Shown: positions 31,460-43,036, counted from the first letter of the stretch. The stretch: 53,561 nt of DNA from Mycobacterium sp. 852002-51961_SCH5331710 (GCF_001665535.1 NZ_LZSQ01000054.1:1-53561); one strand, 5' to 3'. Notes: generated by a model from the letters alone, not told the origin. Program-made: numbers and translations.

Positions 31460-34362
31460 CCTCACCGACGAACGAGGCTCGAACGGACGCCTTCCCTCCC
31501 GTTCGGCACGCCAAGCGGCCCTTCATCCCCCGCGCGATCCGCGCTTTCGCGGTGCCGATCATCCTGGGCTGGATTGCGATCATCGCGGTCGTCAATGTGG
31601 CTGTGCCGCAACTGGAAACGGTCGGACAGATGCGTGCGGTCTCGATGAGCCCGGACTTCGCGCCGTCGATGATCGCGATGAAGCGCGTCGGGCACGTCTT
31701 CGAGGAGTACGACTCCGACAGCTCGGCGATGATCGTCATCGAGGGTGAAGAACCTCTCGGTGAGGACACCCGCGCCTTCTACGGCGAGATGGTCTCCAAG
31801 CTGGAGGCCGACAAGAAGCACGTCCAAAGCGTCCAGGACTTCTGGAGCGATCCGCTGACGGCCTCCGGCGCCCAGAGCAGCGACGGTAAAGCCGCCTACG
31901 TGCAGGTCTACCTGTCCGGTAACCAGGGCGAGGCGCTGGCCAACGAGTCGGTCGAAGCGGTTCAGAAACTCGTCGCCGACATGCAGCCACCGCCCGGCGT
32001 CAAGGTCTACGTGACCGGCCCGGCGGCCCTCGCGGCCGATCAGCACATCGCCGGTGACCGCAGCATGCGGATGATCGAGGCGCTCACGTTCACCGTGATC
32101 ATCACGATGCTGCTGCTGGTGTACCGCTCGATCATCACGGTGTTGCTGACGCTGGTGATGGTCGTCTTGCAGCTGTCCGCCGCCCGTGGGGTCGTCGCAT
32201 TCCTCGGCTACCACGAGATCATCGGCCTCTCCACGTTCGCGACGAACCTGTTGGTGACGTTGGCGATCGCCGCGGGAACCGACTACGCGATCTTCTTGAC
32301 CGGCCGCTATCAGGAGGCGCGCGGACTCGGCGAAGACCGGGAAACCGCGTACTACACGATGTTCCACGGCACGGCGCACGTCGTGCTGGGCTCGGGCCTG
32401 ACGATCGCCGGCGCGCTGTTCTGCCTGAGCTTCACCCGACTGCCCTACTTCCAGACCATGGGTGTGCCGCTGGCCATCGGCATGGTCACATCGGTCTTCG
32501 CCGCCCTGACGCTGGGACCGGCGATCATCAGCTTCGCGAGCCGGTTCGGCAAGATCCTCGAACCGAAGCGGGCGATGCGGGTGCGCGGCTGGCGCAAGCT
32601 CGGCGCTGCGGTGGTGCGCTGGCCCGGTCCGATCCTGGTCGCGACGGTGGCCCTGTCGCTGGTGGGCCTGCTGGCCCTGCCCGGTTACCGCACCAACTAC
32701 AACGACCGGAACTACCTGCCCGCCGACCTGCCTGCCAACCAGGGTTACGCGGCCGCCGACCGACACTTCTCACAAGCCCGCATGAACCCCGAACTGCTGA
32801 TGGTCGAAAGCGATCACGACCTGCGCAACTCCGCGGACTTCCTGGTCATCGACAAGATCGCCAAGCAGGTCTTCCGGGTGCCCGGCATCTCGCGCGTGCA
32901 GGCGATCACCCGGCCCGACGGCAAGCCCATCGAGCACACCTCGATTCCGTTCCAGATCAGCATGCAGGGCACCACCCAGCAGATGAACCAGAAGTACCTG
33001 CAGGACCGGATGGCCGACATGCTGGTTCAGGCCGACGAGATGGCCAAGACCATCGCGAACATGGAGCGGATGTCCAAGCTCACCGAGGAGATGGCCGCGA
33101 CCACGCACAGCATGGTCACGAAGATGAAGGACATGACCGTCGACGTGGCCGAGCTGCGCGACAACATCGCGAACTTCGACGACTTCTTCCGGCCTATTCG
33201 CAATTACTTCTACTGGGAACCGCACTGCTTCAACATCCCGATCTGCTGGGCGTTCCGATCGGTGTTCGACACCCTCGACGGCATCGACACGATGACCGAC
33301 GACATCCAGAACCTGCTGCCCGACATGGAGCGGCTGGACAAGCTGATGCCGCAGATGGTCACGCTCATGCCGCCGATGATTGAAACGATGAAGACGATGC
33401 GGACGATGATGCTGACGATGTACTCGTCGCAAAAGGGCATGCAGGACCAGATGGCAGCCATGCAGGAGAACTCCACTGCCATGGGTGATGCCTTCGACGC
33501 GTCGATGAACGACGACTCGTTCTACCTCCCGCCGGAAGTCTTCGACAACGAAGAGTTCAAGAAGGGCATGGAGAACTTCATCTCGCCGGACGGCAAATCG
33601 GTGCGGTTCATCGTCGCCCATGACGGCGACCCGATGACTCCCGAAGGCATCGCGCGGATCGACTCGATCAAGCAGGCCGCCAAGGAGGCCATCAAGGGCA
33701 CTCCACTGGAGGGCTCCAAGATCTACCTCGCCGGCACCGCGGCGGTCTACAAGGACATGTCCGACGGCAACAGCTACGACCTGATGATCGCGGCGATCCT
33801 CGCGCTCGCGCTGATCTTCACCATCATGCTGCTGCTGACCCGCGCCGTGGTGGCCGCTGCGGTAATCGTTGGCACGGTGGTGATCTCGCTCGGCGCGTCG
33901 TTCGGCCTGTCGATCCTGATCTGGCAGCACATCATCGGCGTCGAGTTGCACTGGATGGTCATGGCGATGGCCATCATCATCCTGTTGGCCGTCGGCGCCG
34001 ACTACAACTTGCTGCTCGTGTCGCGGCTCAAGGAAGAGCTGCATGCGGGCATCAGGACCGGCATCATCAGGGCGATGGGCGGCAGCGGTTCCGTTGTCAC
34101 CTCAGCCGGCCTGGTCTTTGCGTTTACGATGATGTCGATGGCTGTCAGCGAATTGACAGTCATCGGACAAGTCGGAACAACCATCGGACTTGGCCTGCTG
34201 TTCGATACTCTTGTGATCCGGGCATTCATGACGCCGTCCATCGCGGCGCTCATGGGTAAGTGGTTCTGGTGGCCACAGCGGGTGCGAGAACGTCCAGTGC
34301 CTGTACCGTGGCCGAAACCGAGGGAACTGACGCCGTCAGGGGGGGAAGGAGCACAGTCATGA
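31456..34362 (+). CDS. mmpL: MmpL-family RND lipid transporter (MmpL4/5-like)
   Basis: 968 residues, full length. N-terminal span [20 protein letters not shown], then a periplasmic porter domain, TM block 2-6, a long periplasmic segment with a helical coiled-coil stretch (about residues 520-690, Met/Asp/Thr-rich), and a C-terminal TM block. Proton-relay Asp-Tyr pairs occur at residue 276 (GTDYAIFL) and 849 (GADYNLLL). The Cys pair in HCFNIPICW at the coiled-coil base is typical of the MmpL4/5 group. It exports a lipid or siderophore across the inner membrane by proton motive force. Third- and fourth-gene partners (DUF732, DUF5078) are coupled downstream. Confidence 0.95.
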   Translation: MTSPTNEARTDAFPPVRHAKRPFIPRAIRAFAVPIILGWIAIIAVVNVAVPQLETVGQMRAVSMSPDFAPSMIAMKRVGHVFEEYDSDSSAMIVIEGEEPLGEDTRAFYGEMVSKLEADKKHVQSVQDFWSDPLTASGAQSSDGKAAYVQVYLSGNQGEALANESVEAVQKLVADMQPPPGVKVYVTGPAALAADQHIAGDRSMRMIEALTFTVIITMLLLVYRSIITVLLTLVMVVLQLSAARGVVAFLGYHEIIGLSTFATNLLVTLAIAAGTDYAIFLTGRYQEARGLGEDRETAYYTMFHGTAHVVLGSGLTIAGALFCLSFTRLPYFQTMGVPLAIGMVTSVFAALTLGPAIISFASRFGKILEPKRAMRVRGWRKLGAAVVRWPGPILVATVALSLVGLLALPGYRTNYNDRNYLPADLPANQGYAAADRHFSQARMNPELLMVESDHDLRNSADFLVIDKIAKQVFRVPGISRVQAITRPDGKPIEHTSIPFQISMQGTTQQMNQKYLQDRMADMLVQADEMAKTIANMERMSKLTEEMAATTHSMVTKMKDMTVDVAELRDNIANFDDFFRPIRNYFYWEPHCFNIPICWAFRSVFDTLDGIDTMTDDIQNLLPDMERLDKLMPQMVTLMPPMIETMKTMRTMMLTMYSSQKGMQDQMAAMQENSTAMGDAFDASMNDDSFYLPPEVFDNEEFKKGMENFISPDGKSVRFIVAHDGDPMTPEGIARIDSIKQAAKEAIKGTPLEGSKIYLAGTAAVYKDMSDGNSYDLMIAAILALALIFTIMLLLTRAVVAAAVIVGTVVISLGASFGLSILIWQHIIGVELHWMVMAMAIIILLAVGADYNLLLVSRLKEELHAGIRTGIIRAMGGSGSVVTSAGLVFAFTMMSMAVSELTVIGQVGTTIGLGLLFDTLVIRAFMTPSIAALMGKWFWWPQRVRERPVPVPWPKPRELTPSGGEGAQS

Positions 34363-34703
34363 AACGACTGATTGTTGGAGTAGCCACCGCGGCGGCCGCG
34401 CTCGTGGTGGCGGCGCCCGCCCAGGCGCAGGACATCGACACCGACTTCACCAACGAGTTGCACACCTACGGGATCTACGGGCAGAAGGACTACAACGCCT
34501 GGATCGGCAAGATCACGTGCAAGCGGATACGCAAGGGTGTCGACCGTGACGCCTTCGCCTCGGCGCAGTTCGTTCAGAAACAGCTGGCGAAAGGCCAGGA
34601 CAGCACCGACCAGGCGTGGAAGTTCCTGGCGGGCGCGCTGCGCTTCTACTGCCCCGACCGTCTGCCGATTCTCGACCAAGCCCGTGACCACAGCGAGAGC
34701 TAG
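34359..34703 (+). CDS. DUF732 secreted protein in the mmpL operon
   Basis: 114 residues starting at an ATG that overlaps the mmpL stop (ATGA). Signal peptide [20 protein letters not shown] followed by AQAQ. The mature part has two cysteines ([18 protein letters not shown]) and the DUF732 helices [20 protein letters not shown]. Because of its position it may assist substrate passage after export by MmpL, but no such function is proven for DUF732. A 11-base gap leads to the next exported protein. Confidence 0.88.
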   Translation: MKRLIVGVATAAAALVVAAPAQAQDIDTDFTNELHTYGIYGQKDYNAWIGKITCKRIRKGVDRDAFASAQFVQKQLAKGQDSTDQAWKFLAGALRFYCPDRLPILDQARDHSES

Positions 34704-34714
34704 GAGCCCGAAAA

Positions 34715-35167
34715 GTGTTTCGTAAAGCGACAATTGCGCTGGCCTCGCTGGGCTGCGCGGCGATGCTGTTCCCGGCCACCGCTGGCGCGGACGCCACGGA
34801 CGACTATCCGATCCCCAACCGGATCATGCGGACCCCGTGCACGGTCGACCAGTACATGGCCGCCGCGCGTGATGAGGATCCGTTCTACTTCGAGCGCTAC
34901 ATGATCGATTACCACAACCGGCCCGCCGATGTGCAGAAGGGCGCCCGCGACCGGATCTACTGGTTCTTCTCGTTGGACTACGCCGGCCGTCGCCAGTATT
35001 CAGAGAACACCGCAACCAACGTCTACTACGAGCAGATGGCCACCCGCTGGGGCAACTGGGCCAAGCTGTTCTTCAACAACAAGGGTGTCGTCGCACACGC
35101 CACCGAGGTGTGCATGAACTACCCGCCGAGCCAGCCCGAGATCTGGAACTGGACCGCCACGCCGTAG
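34715..35167 (+). CDS. DUF5078-like secreted protein
   Basis: 150 residues from GTG 34715. Signal peptide (MFRKATIALASLGCAAMLFP, cleavage near AGA-DAT). The mature domain is aromatic-rich: RTPCTVDQYMAAARDEDPFY, FERYMIDYHNRPADVQKGAR, DRIYWFFSLDYAGRRQYSEN and ATEVCMNYPPSQPEIWNW, with two cysteines. It resembles the mycobacterial DUF5078 family, often near mmpL genes. Probably a periplasmic partner of the exported lipid system; role not established. It is convergent with the next gene, 7 bases apart. Confidence 0.8.
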   Translation: MFRKATIALASLGCAAMLFPATAGADATDDYPIPNRIMRTPCTVDQYMAAARDEDPFYFERYMIDYHNRPADVQKGARDRIYWFFSLDYAGRRQYSENTATNVYYEQMATRWGNWAKLFFNNKGVVAHATEVCMNYPPSQPEIWNWTATP

Positions 35168-35174
35168 ATCGGCT

Positions 35175-36383
35175 CTAGGGCAGCCCACCGAACAGCGGGC
35201 TCAAGGCCAGCTGGACCGGGTCCGGCGGTGGCGCATACGTCGGCGGAGCTGTGAGCTGCGGAGACGGCGGAGCCGCCTGCACGACGGCGACGGCTTCTGG
35301 CGGCTGACTCACCTCGGCCGCCGGTACCACTGATTCCGTGGCCGGTGCTGTGGTGAGAACCGGCGCGGCGGCGGGCTCCACCGTGACGTCGTCTGTTTCG
35401 GCCGGCCGCGCGGTCGGCAGAATCGGCGCTGTCACCGCTTTGGCGATCACTTGCTTCACCACGATCGGGACGACGGGCGCCGACGGAACGGCGTGGACGC
35501 TGATCGACGGGTTCGAGTCCGACACCACGGCGGCGGGTTCGATCGGTGTCTCGGCCGACGGACCGACCCTGGTTTGCGGCGCGTCCCACCGGGCCAGCTC
35601 CGGACCGAACGCGAACAAGGCGACGACACCCACCGCGAGGACCATCGCCGCCCGGCCGTGTGAACTCAGCCGGCGCCGAGAGCGCAGCTCGGTCGATTTC
35701 GCCGCGGGCTCGGCCGCCGCGGCGGCCTCGACCACGGGTCCGGACAGCGCGGCGCCCCGGGCCAGTGCGAGTTGGACCTCCTCCGACGAGACGACGGGGA
35801 TGCCGAGCGCCGTCTCGAGCGGGCCGGAGATCAGCTCGAGGTCCCCGCGGGCGCCGATCAGGTACAGCCGCTGCGGCTGCATCTCCTCCTCGGCGAAGAA
35901 ACTGGTGAGCCACTTGGCGAGGCCGTCCGCGCTCTCGCGCATGTGCGTCATCGCGGTGCGGACGATGTCGCCGAGCACCGACACCACGGTCACGGCCGAG
36001 GACTCCACGACGCACACCGCGCACCCGCCGAATTCGCCGCCGGGTCCCAGCGCCCGCGCCCACGATCGAGCGGCATCGGCCATCCGCACCGGTGCTATTT
36101 TTCTGAAACCATTGGTGGACAACGATTTCCGGAGCAGTTCGGCCTTGGCTGCGACATCGGCGCTCCAGGTCAGGCCGATCGTGTCCACCCGGTGACCGCT
36201 GGCCGAGGCGATCGCCCGTGCGCCCCGCACCGCGGCCTCGTGTGTGGAGATGTCGCCGTCCGTGGCGTTGGCGACCACGGAGAAGTGGTCGTGGTCCAAC
36301 GTCTTCGGATTACCGTCGCCGTTCTCGACCAGGACCCACGCGATACCTGTCGACGTCATCGACAGCCCGAGCACCGTCTTCAA
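35175..36383 (-). CDS. DUF7159-like membrane protein with actin-like N-terminus and Pro-rich tail
   Basis: 402 residues from TTG 36383, chosen because GAGGGAGG lies 5 bases upstream and similarity begins at KTVLGLSMTSTGIAWVLVE. The N-terminal ~230 residues resemble an actin/Hsp70-like ATPase half (VLGLSMTSTGIAW, GLTWSADVAAKAELLRK, VVSSEEVQLALARGAALSG). Then follow one membrane span (AAMVLAVGVVALFAFGPEL) and a long Val/Pro/Ala-rich tail outside. Several such genes occur in mycobacteria near lipid loci; function unknown. The tail's composition is low-complexity. Confidence 0.75.
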   Translation of the reverse strand: MKTVLGLSMTSTGIAWVLVENGDGNPKTLDHDHFSVVANATDGDISTHEAAVRGARAIASASGHRVDTIGLTWSADVAAKAELLRKSLSTNGFRKIAPVRMADAARSWARALGPGGEFGGCAVCVVESSAVTVVSVLGDIVRTAMTHMRESADGLAKWLTSFFAEEEMQPQRLYLIGARGDLELISGPLETALGIPVVSSEEVQLALARGAALSGPVVEAAAAAEPAAKSTELRSRRRLSSHGRAAMVLAVGVVALFAFGPELARWDAPQTRVGPSAETPIEPAAVVSDSNPSISVHAVPSAPVVPIVVKQVIAKAVTAPILPTARPAETDDVTVEPAAAPVLTTAPATESVVPAAEVSQPPEAVAVVQAAPPSPQLTAPPTYAPPPDPVQLALSPLFGGLP

Positions 36384-36554
36384 CGCTGCCTCCCTCTCCC
36401 GCCTGGATCGGCGAAGCGAGCATAATTTGCTTCCGGGCTCCCGGCATCTCGAAGAGGAGGCGCCGACCAGGCGACTCACGGTCGAGCTCCGTTTGCCGCC
36501 GCGCGCTCCGTGAACGGGGTGTCACGTCCGGACGCCTCGGCGCGACATAGGTGT

Positions 36555-37184
36555 ATGAGTGCATTCGCCAGGTTCGCGGTGCTTCTGGCCGCGACAACCA
36601 TGCTGTCCGCGCCGACCGTCATTCCCAGCGCCGGGGCGGCGCCCTGCCCGGACGTCGAAGTCGTCTTCGCCCGTGGAACCACCGAACCCCCCGGAGTGGG
36701 CGGTATCGGACAGGCCTTCGTCGACTCGGTGCGCTCCCGCCTCGGCGACCGATCCGTCGGCGTGTACGCCGTCAACTACCCCGCCAGCCGGGACTTTGCG
36801 GTGAGCACCCGCGCGGGCGCCGAGGACACCCGCGCCCACGTGCAGGCGGTGGCCGCCGGCTGCCCCGCCACGCAGATGGTGCTCGGGGGCTACTCCCAGG
36901 GCGCGGCGGTGATGGATGTCGCCACCGCCGCGATGCCGCCGACGGTCGCTCCGCACGTCGCCGCGGTCGCGCTGTTCGGCGGTCCGCGCAGCAGCTTTGC
37001 CGATCGGCTGTCGCCCGGACCGCTGCCATCGGTGGGTACTGACTACGCGGGCAAGACCATCGACCTGTGCGTCCCGAACGATCCGATCTGCTTCGAGGGT
37101 GGGCGCGACATGGGTGCCCACGGCGCGTATGTTCAGGCGGGATTGGTTAACCAGGCTGCGGAGTTCGCTGCGGGCCGGATCTGA
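36555..37184 (+). CDS. Secreted cutinase-family serine esterase
   Basis: 209 residues. Signal peptide MSAFARFAVLLAATTMLSAP ending near GAA. Cutinase motifs: VVFARGTTEPPGVGGIGQAF, nucleophile Ser in LGGYSQGAAVMD, Asp in CVPNDPICFEGG, and His in MGAHGAYVQ. Cysteines pair as in the family (APCPDVE with AAGCPATQ; DLCVPNDPICF). Mycobacterial cutinase-like proteins hydrolyse lipid esters outside the cell. It precedes the second mmpL gene by 82 bases; its exported activity may relate to processing of the lipid handled there. Confidence 0.93.
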   Translation: MSAFARFAVLLAATTMLSAPTVIPSAGAAPCPDVEVVFARGTTEPPGVGGIGQAFVDSVRSRLGDRSVGVYAVNYPASRDFAVSTRAGAEDTRAHVQAVAAGCPATQMVLGGYSQGAAVMDVATAAMPPTVAPHVAAVALFGGPRSSFADRLSPGPLPSVGTDYAGKTIDLCVPNDPICFEGGRDMGAHGAYVQAGLVNQAAEFAAGRI

Positions 37185-37266
37185 CTACCGGTCAGGGCGC
37201 CGCATCTGGTAGTAACTAAGGCGGTCCTAACACCGTAGGGAGGAGCTCCGCCGAGGTGAATTCCTG

Positions 37267-40134
37267 GTGAGCGCTTCCACCGCGCATTCAACCGATCAGG
37301 CCGCGCCACCCGCGCGGTCTCTGCTCGCCAAGTGGATCCGGCGGCTGTCCGTTCCCATCGTCATCGCCTGGATCGCGCTCATCGCGCTGCTGAATGTGAC
37401 GGTGCCGCAGCTCGAGGTCGTCGGCCAGATGCGGTCGGTGTCGATGAGCCCGAAGGACGCTCCGTCGGTGATCGCGATGCAGCGCGTCGGCACGGTCTTC
37501 GAGGAGTTCAAGTCCGACAGCTCGGCGATGATCGTCCTAGAGGGTGAGCAACCACTCGGCGACGATGCCCGCCAGTATTACGGCGAACTCATCGACAGGC
37601 TGAGGGCCGACCGCAGCCACGTCGAGCACATCCAGGACTTCTGGGGCGACCCGCTGACGGAGGCCGCGGCCGTGAGCGCCGACGGCAAGGCCGTCTACGT
37701 CCAGGTGTATCTGGCCGGCAACATGGGCGAGGCGCTGTCGAACGAGTCCGCCGAGGCGGTCAAGAAGATCGTCGAGGATCTGCCTCCACCGCCGGGGGTG
37801 AAGGTTTATGTGACCGGCGGGTCGGCCATGTACGCCGATCAGCAGATCGCCAGCGACCGCAGCATCCGGATCATCGAATTCGCCACGTTCGCCGTCATCA
37901 TCACGATGTTGTTGCTGGTCTACCGGTCGGTGGTGACCATGCTCATCCAGCTGGTGATGGTCTTCATGGCGCTGTCGGCCACGCGCGGAGTGGTCGCGTT
38001 CCTGGGCTATCACGAGCTGATAGGCCTCTCGACGTTCGCGACGAACCTCCTTGTCACGCTCGCGATCGCCGCGTCCACCGACTACGCGATCTTCCTCATC
38101 GGGCGGTACCAGGAGGCGCGCACACTGGGCGAGGACCGGGAGGCGGCGTTCTACACCATGTTCCGCGGCACCGCTCATGTGGTGTTGGGGTCTGGGATGA
38201 CGATCGCCGGCGCTACCTTCTGCCTGACGTTCACCCGGCTGCCGTACTTCCAGTCACTGGGCATCCCGTTGGCGGTCGGGATGACCACGGCGGTGTTGGT
38301 CGCGCTGACGCTCGGCCCGGCAGTCATCACCATCGGAAGCCGGTTCGGGTTGTTGGAACCCAAGCGCGCCATGCGCATTCGTGGTTGGCGAAAGATCGGC
38401 GCCGTCATCGTCCGCTGGCCGGGGCCGGTGCTGATCGCGACCGTCGCGTTGTCGCTGGTCGGGTTGTTGACCCTGCCCGGCTATCAGCCGAACTACAACG
38501 ACCGCCTGTACCTGCCGGCCGACCTTCCGGCAAACCAGGGCTTCGCCGCGGCGGAACGGCACTTCTCCCCCGCCACCATGAACCCCGAGTTGCTGCTCAT
38601 CGAAAGCGATCAGGATCTGCGCAACTCGGCGGACTTCCTGGTGATCGACAAGATCGCGAAGGCGGTCTTCCGGGTGCCGGGCATCTCGCGGGTGCAGACC
38701 ATCACCCGCCCCAACGGCAAGCCGATCGAGTTCAGCACGATTCCCGCGCAGATGAGCCTCGGCGGAGTGAACCAGGATCTGAACCGCAAGTACATGCAGG
38801 ACCGCATGGCCGACATGCTGGTTCAGGCCGACGAGATGCAGAAAACCATCGACACCATGACCCGCATGATGGCGTTGATGGGCGAGATGAACGCCACCAC
38901 GCACAGCATGGTCGAGAAGACCAAGACCATGGCCGTCGACACCGCCGAACTACGGGATCACATCGCCGATCTCGACGACTTCCTGCGTCCCTTGCGGAAC
39001 TACTTCTATTGGGAACCGCATTGTTTCAACATTCCGGTCTGCTGGTCGCTGCGGTCGATCTTCGACGTCATCGACGGCACCAACAAGCTGACCGACAAGG
39101 TTCAGGATCTGGTCCCGGACCTGGAGCGGCTCGATGCACTGATGCCACAACTCTTGGCGCTGATGCCCGAGCAGATCGAGTCGATGCGCACCATGCGCAC
39201 CATGATGCTGACCATGCACGCCTCCCAGGGAGGACTGCAGGATCAGCAAGCCGCCATGAGCGAGAACCAGTCGGCGATGGGCGACGCCTTCAACGACTCG
39301 TGGAACGACGACACGTTCTATCTGCCGCCAGAGATCTTCGACAACGAGGAATTCAAGCGCGGTATGGAGAATTTCATCTCGCCCAACGGCCACGCCGTGC
39401 GGATGATCGTCCAGCACGAGGGTGACCCGCTCAACGCTGACGGCATCAAACGCATCGACGCGATCAAGAAGGCTGCCAAGGAAGCCATCAAGGGCACCCC
39501 GTTGGAGGGATCGACGATCTACGTCGGCGGAACGGCCGCGGCGTTCAAGGACATGCAGGACGGCAACAACTACGACCTGATGATCGCCGGCATCCTGGCC
39601 CTGGCACTGATCTTCACGATCATGCTCATCATCACCCGCAGCGTCATCGCCGCAGCCGTCATCGTGGGCACCGTAGTGCTGTCCCTGGGCGCTTCCTTCG
39701 GTCTGTCGATTCTGGTTTGGCAGCACATTCTCGGCATCGAGCTGCAGTTCATGGTCATGGCCATGGCGGTGATCATCCTGTTGGCCGTGGGCGCCGACTA
39801 CAACCTGCTACTGGTCGCCCGGTTGAAGGAGGAACTGCCGGCCGGCATCAACACCGGGATCATCCGGGCGATGGGCGGCAGCGGATCCGTGGTGACGTCG
39901 GCGGGTTTGGTGTTCGCGTTCACGATGATCTCGATGGTGGTCAGCGAACTGACCGTGGTGGCACAGATGGGCACGACGATCGGTATGGGCCTGCTGTTCG
40001 ACACCTTGGTGATCCGCGCGTTCATGACGCCGTCGATCGCCGCCCTGCTCGGCCGCTGGTTCTGGTGGCCCCAGATGGTCCGGACCAGGCCTAAGCCCGT
40101 GCCATGGCCCGCGCCGAAGCAGCCGACGCCGTAA
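37267..40134 (+). CDS. mmpL: Second MmpL-family RND lipid transporter (MmpL4/5-like)
   Basis: 955 residues from GTG 37267, full length, with a GAGG purine site upstream. It is strongly similar to the first MmpL over its whole length (e.g. [49 protein letters not shown]). Proton-relay pairs are at residue 272 (STDYAIFL) and 844 (GADYNLLL). It has no MmpS of its own. The two transporters may act together, as in the mmpL4a/mmpL4b pair of glycopeptidolipid loci, or on different substrates. Its 3' end overlaps the convergent acyltransferase gene by 44 bases. Confidence 0.95.
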   Translation: MSASTAHSTDQAAPPARSLLAKWIRRLSVPIVIAWIALIALLNVTVPQLEVVGQMRSVSMSPKDAPSVIAMQRVGTVFEEFKSDSSAMIVLEGEQPLGDDARQYYGELIDRLRADRSHVEHIQDFWGDPLTEAAAVSADGKAVYVQVYLAGNMGEALSNESAEAVKKIVEDLPPPPGVKVYVTGGSAMYADQQIASDRSIRIIEFATFAVIITMLLLVYRSVVTMLIQLVMVFMALSATRGVVAFLGYHELIGLSTFATNLLVTLAIAASTDYAIFLIGRYQEARTLGEDREAAFYTMFRGTAHVVLGSGMTIAGATFCLTFTRLPYFQSLGIPLAVGMTTAVLVALTLGPAVITIGSRFGLLEPKRAMRIRGWRKIGAVIVRWPGPVLIATVALSLVGLLTLPGYQPNYNDRLYLPADLPANQGFAAAERHFSPATMNPELLLIESDQDLRNSADFLVIDKIAKAVFRVPGISRVQTITRPNGKPIEFSTIPAQMSLGGVNQDLNRKYMQDRMADMLVQADEMQKTIDTMTRMMALMGEMNATTHSMVEKTKTMAVDTAELRDHIADLDDFLRPLRNYFYWEPHCFNIPVCWSLRSIFDVIDGTNKLTDKVQDLVPDLERLDALMPQLLALMPEQIESMRTMRTMMLTMHASQGGLQDQQAAMSENQSAMGDAFNDSWNDDTFYLPPEIFDNEEFKRGMENFISPNGHAVRMIVQHEGDPLNADGIKRIDAIKKAAKEAIKGTPLEGSTIYVGGTAAAFKDMQDGNNYDLMIAGILALALIFTIMLIITRSVIAAAVIVGTVVLSLGASFGLSILVWQHILGIELQFMVMAMAVIILLAVGADYNLLLVARLKEELPAGINTGIIRAMGGSGSVVTSAGLVFAFTMISMVVSELTVVAQMGTTIGMGLLFDTLVIRAFMTPSIAALLGRWFWWPQMVRTRPKPVPWPAPKQPTP

Positions 40135-41380
40135 AGCACCCCAGCATCGTCCAACCCATCGCCCCGGTCAGCCCGTTCTTGGCCAGCAGCACCAAGGCGA
40201 CACCGGCCAGCACGATCAGCACACCTGCGGCGAGCGACCGCCCGCCGGTGGCCTCGACGGATACGTCCCACCACGCAAGGCGGCGGTGCTCGAGCGGTGA
40301 CAGCAGTTTGAACAAGGCGAACATGACCACGGCGAACACCGCCGCCCGCAGCGCCAGCAGCACCCAGAAGTGCGGTGCGTCAACGTCATACGCGTCGAGA
40401 CCCAACGCGTGCAACGAGAACGCTGCGATGGCGATCGCCACGATGTGCCACAGGTACAGCGTCATCGCTCCCCCGTTGCCGACCGCGACCACGTACCAGA
40501 CCCGCGGTCGCTGAGCCCACCGCTGGATCGCTCCGGCGCACGCGACGAACGCCGCCGACATCCACGTGCAGTGCAGCGCGAGCAGCAGCGTGGGAGGCGA
40601 GACGTTCGACAGGTGCTCGGTACCGGTGACGACCAACGAGATCTCGTACGGCCCGACCACCGCCGCCACGATCTGTGCGGCGAGCGCCGCCGCGGCCGTC
40701 ACGAGCGCCGCGCGACGGCTGATCAACCGTCGCGCATAGCCCACACCGAACACCACCGGGATCAGCCAGACGACGACGAAGTTCGCGACGCCGGCCATCG
40801 GGGTGCCCGCGGAGATCCGGATGGCATCGACCGCTGCCGACGCGGCCAGCAGCCCGACCACCATGACGGCGACGCCGCGACCCGTCGACAGTCGGGTCAG
40901 GGCGGGAACGAACGCGAGCACCACCAGGTAGACGCCGAGGAACCACAGCAGCGCGACGGATTCGCGGCCGAGATCCGCGGCGGAGTCGGCGCCGAGGGTC
41001 AGCCGCACCGCGAGCAGCCCGACCGTCCACGCCGCGAGATACCAGAACACCGGCCGGCACAGCCGCTGCGCGCGGGCGACCAGCCACGTCCCCCACGACT
41101 TGCCCGCATGCCAGCCGTACGCACCGGCGGCCCCGCCGGCGAGGAAGAACAACGGCATGACCTGCACGACCCATGTCACCGGGGCCAGAGCGGGAATCTC
41201 GCCGAGGATGTTGCCGATCCGCACACCGCCGGCGTCGATGGTGGCCAGCAGCAGCGCGCAATGACCGAACATGACCACGAGGAGCGCGCCGAGGCGGCCG
41301 ACGTCGACGGCGCGGTCGCGCGTCGGCGGGGTGTCTGCGGCCAGTTCGTCGGCGCCGGCCAGGGGTTTGGTGAGCGACAT
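40091..41380 (-). CDS. Acyltransferase-3 family membrane protein
   Basis: 429 residues with about ten membrane segments. The N-terminal [20 protein letters not shown] has the R-x3-D-x2-R...H pattern of acyltransferase-3 proteins, and [20 protein letters not shown] plus [10 protein letters not shown] follow as in the family. Such enzymes O-acylate sugars or lipids at the membrane. Beside two MmpL transporters it may acylate the exported glycolipid. It is convergent with the second mmpL gene. No Cys pair or SGNH domain is fused. Confidence 0.85.
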   Translation of the reverse strand: MSLTKPLAGADELAADTPPTRDRAVDVGRLGALLVVMFGHCALLLATIDAGGVRIGNILGEIPALAPVTWVVQVMPLFFLAGGAAGAYGWHAGKSWGTWLVARAQRLCRPVFWYLAAWTVGLLAVRLTLGADSAADLGRESVALLWFLGVYLVVLAFVPALTRLSTGRGVAVMVVGLLAASAAVDAIRISAGTPMAGVANFVVVWLIPVVFGVGYARRLISRRAALVTAAAALAAQIVAAVVGPYEISLVVTGTEHLSNVSPPTLLLALHCTWMSAAFVACAGAIQRWAQRPRVWYVVAVGNGGAMTLYLWHIVAIAIAAFSLHALGLDAYDVDAPHFWVLLALRAAVFAVVMFALFKLLSPLEHRRLAWWDVSVEATGGRSLAAGVLIVLAGVALVLLAKNGLTGAMGWTMLGCFTASAASARAMARA

Positions 41381-41423
41381 GCGTTCAGGATGCCTTGATG
41401 GTCACCCGCGGGCTTGAGTAGTA

Positions 41424-42918
41424 CTACGCGATGCGGCCGGACTCGGTCCCCAGCAGCGCGAGGTACGCATTCTCACGCTCGGTGAACTCAGGTGAGGTGA
41501 TCGCACCGAAGGCGGCGGCATCGCGGGCGAAGCGCGCCGGTGCCGCGTCCAGTGTGTCGGGACCTTCGAGGCGAAAGCAGCTTGGCGCGAGAGGCCCGAA
41601 CAGCAGGGCGCGGGCAAGCTTCGGCCAGTTGTCGATCCCCGGTTCGACGCCCGCGGCGCGAGCGAACGTCAACGCCACGAGATTCATCCGGGTCTTCTGC
41701 GGCAGCCCCCGGCGCGAGCGGTACGCCGTGATCGCACGGCGTTGGTCGTCATCGCTCGGAGCGCGGATCGTGCCGCCCCACGTGTAGGCGATCCAGCGCG
41801 CCTGCAACTCGAGCGGCACGAAGTAGCCACCGGACTGGTCCCACATCCCGACGAACGCCAAGCCGGGAAGGTCGGGATGGAAGGTGTGGCGGTCGGCGTC
41901 GAAGTGCACGGCGTCCATGTCGAGGGTTGACCGAATCTCGTTGTCCAGGAACGGCATCGACAACTCGAATCCGGTGCCGAAGAGAATGCCGTCGAACTGC
42001 TCGGCGTGGCCGTCGGCGAACGCCACGTTCGTACCGTCGACCGACGTCATCCACGGGCGGACCCGGATGCGACCCTCGGCAACCAGGGGCAGGTAGTGCT
42101 GGCTCAACGTGATGCCGGCGGCGAACAGTGACGGATCGGGCGCGGGGGCGCCGTATTGCTGCGGGGTTCCGCCGGCGTCGACGACGATTTCCTTGAGCTG
42201 ACGGTCGATCTCGGCCACCGGCAGCGCTTCGTCGGCCAATGCCCCGTACCGGGTGAAGATGCGGTGGTCGGACGGGACACCCGCGGCGAACTTCGGCAGG
42301 ACGTAACGCTGGCGGCGCTGAGTGACCACGACTTCGACGCCGTGCTGGGCCAATTCGGAGGCGATCTCCAAAGCGCTGACGGCGCAGCCCGCGACGAGCA
42401 CACGCTTACCGCAGTAGTCGGTGGGACCGCGATAGTGGAAGGTCGGTCGTGCTCCAGCGGAGCCGGTGAAGGTAGACAGGCCGTCGACGGCCGGGATTGC
42501 GGGCGACTGAAAGCGTCCGGTGGCGACGATTACCCGCTCGTATCGCTGCTCGGCGCCGGGGGTGCTCACGAGCCAGCCGCCGTCGCCGCGGCGAACGCTC
42601 GTCACCGGGGTGAGGAACCGGATTCGCCGGGTGAGGTCGAACATCTCGGCGTAGCGATGCAGGTAGTGAAGAATCTCGTGGCCGGGGAGGAAAGACGGCA
42701 CCGTCGTCGGGCTCGAGGTCGCTGAACGCGGTCAGGATGCGGCTGGTGTTGGTGTGCATGGCGGGCCAGACCCCGCTGCAGCCCGGTTCGCCTGTCCACT
42801 GCCCGCCCAGTTGGGCGGTTCGCTCGTAGATGGTGGGCTCGAATCCCTGGGCGGTCAGCCAGCGCGCCGCGACGAGCCCGCCGGGGCCCGCGCCGATGAC
42901 CGCGACGTCACCGGGCAT
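41424..42918 (-). pseudogene. Flavin-containing monooxygenase with a one-base frameshift
   Basis: The N-terminal part from ATG 42918 (MPGDVAVIGAGPGGLVAARW, FAD motif; LGGQWTGEPGCSGVWPAMHT) is in one frame. The rest (GHEILHYLHRYAEMFDL, RVIVATGRFQSPAIPAVDG, KRVLVAGCAVSALEIASELA) is in another. The switch is at the G-run 42684-42687: with three rather than four Gs the reading runs ...DDGAVFPP-GHEILHYLH... as in intact FMO/Baeyer-Villiger enzymes. The total of 1495 bases is one more than a codon multiple. Either a real inactivation or a homopolymer sequencing error. The rest of the protein is undamaged, which slightly favours error or a very recent event. Confidence 0.8.
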
Positions 42919-42995
42919 TGCGCGACGCCCCCGCCGGCACCGAGTCGGCATGCGGGGAATGTACTGCGGATGGGGGCCTCGACCGCATTGAATTG

Positions 42996-43021
42996 GCCCG
43001 CCACCGTTTGGTGGCGGGCCG
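42996..43021 (-). terminator. Perfect hairpin terminator
   Basis: An 11-base perfect stem GGCCCGCCACC / GGTGGCGGGCC with a 4-base loop (GTTT) lies 15 bases downstream of the small secreted protein stop on the minus strand, followed by AATTCAA. It would separate this gene from the monooxygenase. Confidence 0.75.
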
Positions 43022-43036
43022 ATCGTTGGGAGGGGT

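Noticed and set aside
31462..34044. Two long antisense open frames (over 400 codons each) within the first mmpL gene
   Set aside because: They are Arg/His/Asp/Val-rich shadows of high-GC coding on the plus strand, without family motifs or start sites.
37205..37240. Possible iron box upstream of the second mmpL gene (CCTAAC end)
   Set aside because: Fewer than half the consensus positions match; the gap also carries the ribosome site.
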